This document shows, piece after piece, positions 57,581 through 64,000 of a stretch of DNA of 64,000 bases. Below the pieces are notes generated by a model. That model was not told the DNA's origin. It searched no databases and saw only the letters and a list, made by a program, of their open reading frames with translations. The stretch is from Enoplolaimus lenunculus (Eukaryota > Nematoda > Enoplea > Enoplida > Thoracostomopsidae): NCBI GenBank assembly GCA_030248215.1, contig JASANG010002902.1, forward strand, positions 124,001 to 188,000, written 5' to 3'. The position numbers and the translations under genes are program-made. How positions within the stretch are numbered: position 1 is the stretch's first letter; each line of letters begins with the position of its first letter.

Positions 57581-58122
57581 AAAAGTTGCTATCGGAAGTT
57601 CAATTGCAGCTTGGTAATAATGAGGTTAATTAGAGAAAACATCTTAGCGTTAGAACGTTGAAATTCGCTGAATGTGAACTGTGCCTGTCGGGATTTAACA
57701 CAGGCTCAAATGCTTGAAATTGCATGACATATCGAATTTGATGGCGTCCTCAAGTGCTCGGGACGTCTTTAGCGAGCAAGGCAGTAGAATCTGCGGTACT
57801 GGAGGGTATGCAAAGGGATATATTTGTGCCCGAAAGTTTCGAAGAAATCGTAATAAAGACAGTTTTGCTGGTTTTCACACGAGGTTACACCGTCCCTGTT
57901 TAAAAAAATCCAGGCACAGCCCCCCTGCCTCGATTTTAATTAAAAAATTTGCTGAAAATTTCATAAATTGCTGACATTGAAATTTGAATAAGTTTATTGC
58001 TAATCAGGTCAAAATCACACCTCACCAGTTAAAATCATAAACGATTTCGCATAGTAAAAGCTAAGAAAGGTTAAAAATCATTCGATTTACCCAAATAGAA
58101 AACTTGACAAATATAACAATTT

Positions 58123-58349
58123 GGCCCCATGTATAGAACAGGGCCGGAACAGTAGTATAAGCATATTCCTAAGCCTAAGCCTAAGCGTATAGATGAGCCT
58201 ATTCCTAAGCCTAAGCCTAAGCCCAAGCCTAAGCCTAAGCCTAAGCCTAAGCCTAAGCCTAGCCTAAGCCTAAGCAAAAAAATTAGTCTAAAGCTTAAAC
58301 TGACTCTATTATAGCCTCTCCGAAAAACGATCCGGCCCTGTTCTATACA
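58123..58349 (-). mobile_element. TTAGGC-core MITE, subfamily T2
   Basis: Starts GGCCCCATGTATAGAACAGG and reaches CGGCCCTGTTCTATAC, where the last bases are missing. Ten CCTAAG units in one block. Confidence 0.8.
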
Positions 58350-58753
58350 ATTTTAAACTGGTTCATTTTGCTAGCTATGTAATTTCAGGTTTAGTTGAAG
58401 TTTTTTTTAAAAAAATAGCGTAACGAAAAAGTGATTAAATGCCTTGTCAGGCGTGGTCACATTATTCAATTTGTGTTCTTGACCGAATGCAAAGTCATTT
58501 ATCAAAGTTGCTGCTGTATTTGACGCAGACATTTTTCTAGGAATGTTTAAACGGTTACGCAAGCGCTGAACGAGTCCAATAAAAGACCGGCCCACGACGA
58601 GAATACCGTCATGAACGCTTTGTCTCCTGTGTTGTCCCGCCGACTCGACGAATCATAAAATTTAATAAGCGAAATTTAAAATACTTTTTGTACACTTTTC
58701 AATCAGTTTAATATTCAATTTCTGCTGTCACACCATGTTCCGTTCAACATATT

Positions 58754-58961
58754 GGATCATGTAAAGATCGGGGGCGGAACGTTTTACGCTGAGACTAGAC
58801 TAGAATAAGCTTAAGCTTTAGACTATTTTTTTGCTTGGCTTAGGCTTAGGCTTAAGCTTTGGAATAAACCCATTCTTTACACTTAGGCTTAGGCTTAGGT
58901 TCAGGTTTTGGCTTAGGAATAAGCTTATAATACTGTTCCGCCTCTGTTCTTTACATTGGCC
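58754..58961 (+). mobile_element. TTAGGC-core MITE, subfamily T1
   Basis: Flanks AACATATT and AACAAATT (8-bp duplication, one change). Ends GGATCATGTAAAGATCGGGG and CTGTTCTTTACATTGGCC. Confidence 0.9.
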
Positions 58962-59094
58962 AACAAATTTAAGAGACGAGGAAGTTTTAGGATGGCATTT
59001 TTGTAACCTTGGACACGTTATCGCTTACTCGGTGTATTCGCTAAACTTCTGTGAAGGGTAAAGAAACGATTGCAAGCCTCATGAACCACTCTAA

Positions 59095-59343
59095 GGGTAG
59101 CGCTATACCTTTGATGACATACGGCGCCGTGTTTCACCGCCCGGCGCCGTGCGTCACTGTCCGGCGCAATACGTCCCCGTCCTGCACTTTCTGTATCCGT
59201 CCGGCGCTGTCCTCCGCCCTCGGTCATTGTACGTTACCGTACGGTATCGTACGCAAATTATTCACGTACGATACCATACGAGGACGGACAGTGAAGGCCG
59301 ACACCGAATGGCGACGGTCGAAATGAAAAGTATACCGCCACCC
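59095..59343. mobile_element. Harbinger-like MITE
   Basis: Ends GGGTAGCGCTATACCTTTG and AAAAGTATACCGCCACCC; TAA on both sides (59092-59094, 59344-59346). Interior of CGGCGCCGTG and CGTACGGTATCGTACG motifs. Confidence 0.8.
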
Positions 59344-59349
59344 TAAGTC

Positions 59350-59450
59350 GATTCAAAAAATTTTCTGAGGGCAAAAAATTGTAAGGCGTAGGAACGTTAC
59401 CATTTTAACACAAAAAAATTTCTGATGAAGTGGCGTACGCCACCCTCCTC
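59350..59450. repeat. Family N repeat
   Basis: TTTTCTGAGGGCAAAAAATTG, GGAACGTTACCATTTTAACA and AAAATTTCTGATG match 61.95-62.18 kb. It follows directly after the Harbinger-like MITE. Confidence 0.5.
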
Positions 59451-59910
59451 TGGATCCGCTAGTCATTGCGACAGTTGCGAATTTAAAATTTTGAGTAACA
59501 ACAGGTTCGGCAAAATGTTATGCTTAATTTTAAATTTGTTAATTAATAATAAACTTTGTATGGTTACAAATCAGGCATAAACTGGCAATACCAGTCAGTG
59601 CAAACTTAGAAACGCATTTTTGTGTTGAATAAATTATTCATAAATCAACGCTGTGGTAGGTTCAGATATTTTTGGCTGACAGTGACCACGTCGTATATAA
59701 TAGGGAAAAATAGACTCGGCGAGCGAAGCGATCTAGATGTACAGTACAATTTAAGTGCTAAATCTTACTACAAAACTTTGGTTTTTATTCCTGTTTATAC
59801 AGATATAACATGGGGGGTACCCCGGCTTAAATTCGTTAGTGTCGCGAAGAAAAGTTTCTTTTGGTTGGCATAGTTTCATTCAACTTGTGTTTGCTTTGAA
59901 AACATCAAAA

Positions 59911-60030
59911 CCGCCCATGTTACTTTGAGCGGCGTCCAGGTTTCTGGTGGGTTTATTAAAGAGTAAGTTTAGATTCTAGATTACATTTTTTGCTTAGGCT
60001 TATGCTTTTACTTAGCTTGTCAAAATGATG
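59911..60030 (+). mobile_element. TTAGGC-core MITE, subfamily T3, right-truncated
   Basis: CGCCCATGTTACTTTGAGCG, TTAAAGAGTAAGTTTAG and TTGCTTAGGCTTATGC remain; right end missing. Confidence 0.6.
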
Positions 60031-60059
60031 GATGTCGGTATACGTGCACGGTAAGTATA

Positions 60060-60312
60060 CACTATAAATTCCAATGAATTGATTAATCTATTCAGCTAGC
60101 GAGTTGGTTATTTCTGAATTAATACCAGTAAACATTAACTCACTCTGAGTTGAGTTTATTTTCACTTCCAGTTGAGTTGACTCAAGGGGAGTTGGTCAAT
60201 TATCTCGGAATGAATTGAATCAACTCAAAATTCTGAGTTCTGATAGTCCTAACTCAGACTGTAGAGTGATTGAACTCATTCTGAGTTAAAATCAACTCAC
60301 CGAAATTTAGTG
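60060..60312. mobile_element. Family D MITE
   Basis: Ends CACTATAAATTCCAATG and CCGAAATTTAGTG; TA at both borders. Interior of AACTCA/TGAGTT motifs. Confidence 0.75.
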
Positions 60313-60675
60313 TATGTTAGATATAAATTGCCATACATGTGTAAATATACTGCAATATGAAGTTACAATCGTCCGTGTAGTACTGTTGAAGCATGATTCA
60401 CTTGAGTGCAAGAGGGTTAAGAATCGATTTCTTGTAAAACTTCGAACAGGAGTCGCGCATGCCGTACAGTTCCAACATCCGCAACATGTCACGTTTGTGG
60501 AATTTTGTTCCGGTTTCCTCTGGATCGTAAATTTAGTAAACAATCAACTACTACCGTCACTACTTTAAATGAAATCTTTTAAGAGACCAACATTTTTGTG
60601 TTTCGTTGGCGCATGCTGAAAATATGCAATTTATTACTGCAATCATTATTTGTGTTGGCCCATATCACTACGTTA

Positions 60676-60929
60676 CACTGTAAATTCAAATGAGTTGATT
60701 AATCAACTCAAAGAGAGAATTAGTTATTTATTGTAATTTCTGAGTTAATAACAGTAAACGTTAACTCACTGGGAGTTGATTCAATTCCGGGTGAGTTGAT
60801 TAATTAACTCAGAATGAGTTAAAACAATTTATAATTCTGAGTTCTAAAAGACCTAATTCAGAGTTCAGACGACTTCTGATTGGATGCAACTCGTTCTGAG
60901 TTAAAATCAACTCAATGGAATTTACAGTG
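60676..60929 (+). mobile_element. Family D MITE, left member of an inverted pair
   Basis: Ends CACTGTAAATTCAAATGAG and CAATGGAATTTACAGTG; TA at both borders. Nearly the reverse complement of 61479-61729. Confidence 0.8.
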
Positions 60930-61061
60930 TAGAATTAGTCAAATTTGTTCTACGTTTAATAAAAAACTGTTTTCGTTGAAACATTATATATCAGCGGCTG
61001 TTCTGCACTGTGTAGCAACGTTTTTTGAATCATTGTTGACAGAGTTTAAATTAACAATTCA

Positions 61062-61292
61062 CACTGTAAATTTCCGCGAGTTAATTTTAACTCAGAATGA
61101 GTTGAATCACTCAGTCTGAGTTAGGACTATCACAACTCACAATTCTGAGTTGATTCAACTCATTCTAATTTAATTAATTAGCTATCCCGTGGTCAACTCA
61201 ACTCAGAATGAGTTACAGTTTACTTTTATTAACTCAGAAAAAAAGCAACGTTCCGTCTGTGTTAATTAATTAACTCATTAGAATTTACAGTG
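61062..61292. mobile_element. Family D MITE, middle copy
   Basis: Ends CACTGTAAATTTCCGCGAG and TAGAATTTACAGTG; diverged from the two flanking copies. Confidence 0.75.
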
Positions 61293-61478
61293 AGGCATAA
61301 ACCAATCATATTTGTAGCATAATCCTGGTATATATAATGCCTGCTAAACTTTACAACTGGATTTAAAAAGTCCTTAATTAAATTTTTCATTCCGAATCCT
61401 AATGAAAGTCACACCGACAGGAAATAAACTGTTTTCTTCCGAGACGATTTCAAGTGCTCAAACGGTCATAATCTTCAA

Positions 61479-61729
61479 CACTGTAAATTCCATTGAGTTG
61501 ATTTTAACTCAGAATGAGTTGCATCCACTCAGAAGTCTGAGCTCTAAATTAGGTCTTTTAGAACTCAGAATTATGAATTGTTTTAACTCATTCTGAGTTA
61601 ATTAATCAACTCACCCGGAATTGAATCAGCTCACAGTGAGTTAACATTTACTGTTATTAACTCAGAAATTACAATAAATAACTAATTCTCTCTCTGAGTT
61701 GATTAATCAACTCATTCGAATTTACAGTG
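61479..61729 (-). mobile_element. Family D MITE, right member of an inverted pair
   Basis: Ends CACTGTAAATTCCATTGAG and CGAATTTACAGTG. Reverse-complemented, it follows the 60676 copy almost base for base (for example AATTAGTTATTTATTGTAAT and GGATGCAACTC). Confidence 0.8.
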
Positions 61730-61949
61730 AATGGGGCCAAGCTGAAATTTAAATTGTGGAATATAACGCGTATGGCCGTGCATCGGTTAATGATTTGCAT
61801 TCGTTTCAATGTCTACGTTGATCTCAACAGTCTCTAAATGACTTTGCTATGAGTCGATTTTCAACGGATGCATAATAACAATGTTTGAAGTTAGCAACAC
61901 AAGTTCGTTTCATAAGCTGAAAAAATTGCGGACAAACACCCAGAGGCAG

Positions 61950-62180
61950 ATTCAAAAATTTCTGACGGCAGCGGGGCTGGCTGGCTGGCAAACTTTATGA
62001 AACGCAAAAATTGTAAAGTAAACACCAATCATTTTCTGAGGGCGAAAAATTGTAAGCTACTTATACGGACCTTACCATTTTATCACAAAAAATTCTGTGG
62101 GAAAAATTGTTTTTACAAAAAATTTTAAAATTGTAAGGTAGGGGGGGATTTTACCATTTTACACAAAAAAATTTTCTAAT
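61950..62180. repeat. Family N repeat
   Basis: CAGAGGCAGATTCAAAAATTT at the left, then repeated AAAAATTGTAAG and ACCATTTTATCACAAAAAA motifs. Similar to 59.35 kb. Confidence 0.5.
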
Positions 62181-62713
62181 GGTGAAATATTAACCATAAT
62201 TTGTCTGTCGTTAGTCGTAAGACGAATCCTCATAATTGATCCAGTCTAAGGACTCGTTCCACATGTTTATATGGGTAATGCAGTGGCATAGGACATTTTG
62301 AATGGTCCGGGCATACTTGTAGCTTTAGTATTCCACGATTGCTATTTGTTTGCTGAACCCATTATCATTAATATTCCTTTAGCAGGTTCCAAATGTCACA
62401 CAGCATCCAATAAAATGCCCCGCAGAATCCTGTGACCTTATTAGCAATTACAACGTGTATATCTGAACAATTTAATTAAAATTATTCATATTTAAGCTTT
62501 TATATCTTGCGCAAACCAACTGAAAAATAACAAAGTCTGATGGTTCGTTTTTGGGGCAGTTGGTTTCAGCATATTAACCTTATTTGAATTCTATGCCAAC
62601 AATCTCAAATGTATGTAGCACCTAGCACCAGTTGACTGATGTGTCCTGCGACCTTTCACACCAGCGAATGAAGAGCTTTGAAATGTTTTATGAGTTTTGG
62701 ATTTATGAGTATA

Positions 62714-62912
62714 CACTGCAAAAATGGTGAATCAAATTGACTCTCTCCAAAATAGGCTGTACGGGACTACACAATCTGAATCAAGTTCAACTCCGAAAGA
62801 GTCAATTTCGACTCACTGAGTCGGACGTGTGGACTCTGGCGGAGTCGAATTTGACGCAGTTTGTGTAGTCCCGTAGAGCCTATTTCGGAGAGAGTCTTTT
62901 TGACTCACCTGA
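62714..62912. mobile_element. Family E fold-back MITE, followed by a family G end
   Basis: Starts CACTGCAAAAATGGTGAATC; inverted halves with TCCAAAATAGGCTGTACGGG and CCCGTAGAGCCTATTTCGGA. The right end runs into AGCGAGCTGGCTACGGGAC, an end of family G. Confidence 0.7.
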
Positions 62913-63221
62913 AAAAATTTTGCCCTCCCACGTAGCAAAGCGAGCTGGCTACGGGACTGTAACATGCGCATCATTGTGACGAAGCAACTACAACGCCTTC
63001 TGTTTGTAAAAAAATTTTTTGCAAAGCTTAGATTGATTAAACTTTAAAACTCGTGTCATGATATGAAAACTTATTTTTTCAACTGTTTGTTGTTAGAAAA
63101 TTCATGATATACAGTTTGCTTGTACGCCAAGCGTGCAATATTCGTGTTTATGCTAAATTAAAGAATAATGAAAATTTAGCAAAGCATATTCGTCAAAGCG
63201 CTCAGTGAAATTAAAAAATAA

Positions 63222-63598
63222 TGACTGGGTTTTTGAAATCTTACTTAAATATATACTTGAGTTATACTTAAGAAATCACTCTTAAATCGCCAACTCAAGT
63301 AAATACTTATCTTTTCGAACAAAGCAGGTAAACGCCTAATGTGAGCCATTGTCATACCCAAAAAAGCAATAGTTTTGATTTATATTAAGGAGACACCACA
63401 AATCTGCAATTTCAGTTGGACCAAAGTTTGTATATCTGAACGGTAAATTTGTAATATATCAAATATAGTCAGCGACTTAAGTATTTACTTCACTTAAGAT
63501 CGCCTTTAAAAGCCACAAAATGGTTAAGTATTTACTTAGCACGTACTTAAGTATTAAGTCGTACTTAATTATGTACGGTTTCGGAAACCCAGCCATTA
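63222..63598. mobile_element. Family I repeat
   Basis: Inverted ends AATGACTGGGTTTTTGAAA and GTTTCGGAAACCCAGCCATT; TACTTAAGT-rich inside, with ATTAAGGAGACACCACA and ACCAAAGTTTGTATATCTGA as in the 30.8-kb copy. Confidence 0.7.
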
Positions 63599-63963
63599 TC
63601 AAGTAGATTTATTTAAGTTTATGATTTTTATTTCGAAATTTGTAAATCCAGCTATTTGTCTATCAAATGTTCACTACAATTACGGACCAAATTTGCTCTT
63701 ATTTGCATTTCGTTCATTTCGAGCAAATATCACAATAAGTGTGCCTGATTTTACTATCAAATGTTTTACTTTGTGTTTTTATTTTACGTAAGTTGCACGC
63801 AACTTTAAATGTGTGTAGCACCTACCGTCAGTTCATGACAAAGTTTGTCACAAAGTATTTCAGTTTCTGATCTCATAGTTCGCATATTAGAGCAAACTAA
63901 ATCGAACAAATGGGCTGAATTTTGAAGCTCACAATTGTGTTTCGAACGAAAATTACAAGATCG

Positions 63964-64000
63964 GCCAATGTAAAGAACAAGGGCGGAACAGTATTATAAG
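63964..64000 (-). mobile_element. TTAGGC-family MITE, subfamily T1, cut by the window end
   Basis: GGCCAATGTAAAGAACAAGG then CGGAACAGTATTATAAG, the T1 end that precedes a CCTAAG core. Confidence 0.8.

Larger units (their letters stand above)
34130..64000. other. About 30 kb without a recognised gene
   Basis: No exon was recognised on either strand. Open frames are short, lack domain resemblance, and many are translations of TTAGGC-repeat cores (Leu/Gly, Ser/Leu or Lys/Pro-rich strings). Recognised content is TIR elements, fold-backs, microsatellites and a tRNA-like sequence, listed individually. Short isolated exons could have been missed. Confidence 0.55.

Noticed and set aside
57351-58349. 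Leu/Gly, Ser/Leu and Lys/Pro-rich short open frames here and at many other TTAGGC cores
   Set aside because: The hexamer encodes two-residue repeats in any frame; the frames end at the element borders and lack any domain.

Overview
The window is animal (metazoan) nuclear DNA. It is AT-rich, has spliced genes with GT..AG introns, carries two nicotinic acetylcholine receptor subunit genes and one DEG/ENaC channel gene, and is packed with short non-autonomous DNA transposons (MITEs). An invertebrate is likely. The hexamer TTAGGC, the nematode telomere unit, is abundant here, but it lies inside transposons, so it does not by itself assign the genome to nematodes.

Layout. 1-2.8 kb: repeats only. 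2817-7668 (+): a two-exon DEG/ENaC sodium-channel-type gene. One large exon is followed by a 3.4-kb repeat-filled intron and a short exon that supplies the second membrane segment and the GAS selectivity filter. The intron also holds unclassified minus-strand, exon-like blocks (5.3-5.85 kb). 7.7-18.7 kb: no gene seen; repeats, including a 21-bp/169-bp higher-order satellite inside a Harbinger-like MITE. 18756-24367 (+): a complete six-exon non-alpha nicotinic receptor subunit (557 residues). 28080-34129 (+): a second, related non-alpha subunit, head-to-tail with the first, with the same intron positions plus one extra intron; its signal-peptide exon was not found. 34.1-64 kb: about 30 kb with no convincing coding exon, made largely of MITEs, fold-backs and microsatellites.

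Function. All three genes encode ligand- or stimulus-gated cation channel subunits of excitable cells. The two receptor subunits lack the vicinal cysteines of alpha subunits, so they would need alpha partners encoded elsewhere. Their matching exon structure indicates a tandem duplication.

Main structural finding. About 35 copies or fragments of a MITE superfamily share a TTAGGC-repeat core of fixed orientation but carry three different terminal inverted repeats. At least a dozen copies have a perfect or near-perfect 8-bp target-site duplication. Other families recognised by ends and target duplications are PIF/Harbinger-like (TWA duplications), piggyBac-like (TTAA duplications, with an internal tRNA-like sequence) and several unclassified TIR families. 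Several nested insertions give relative ages.
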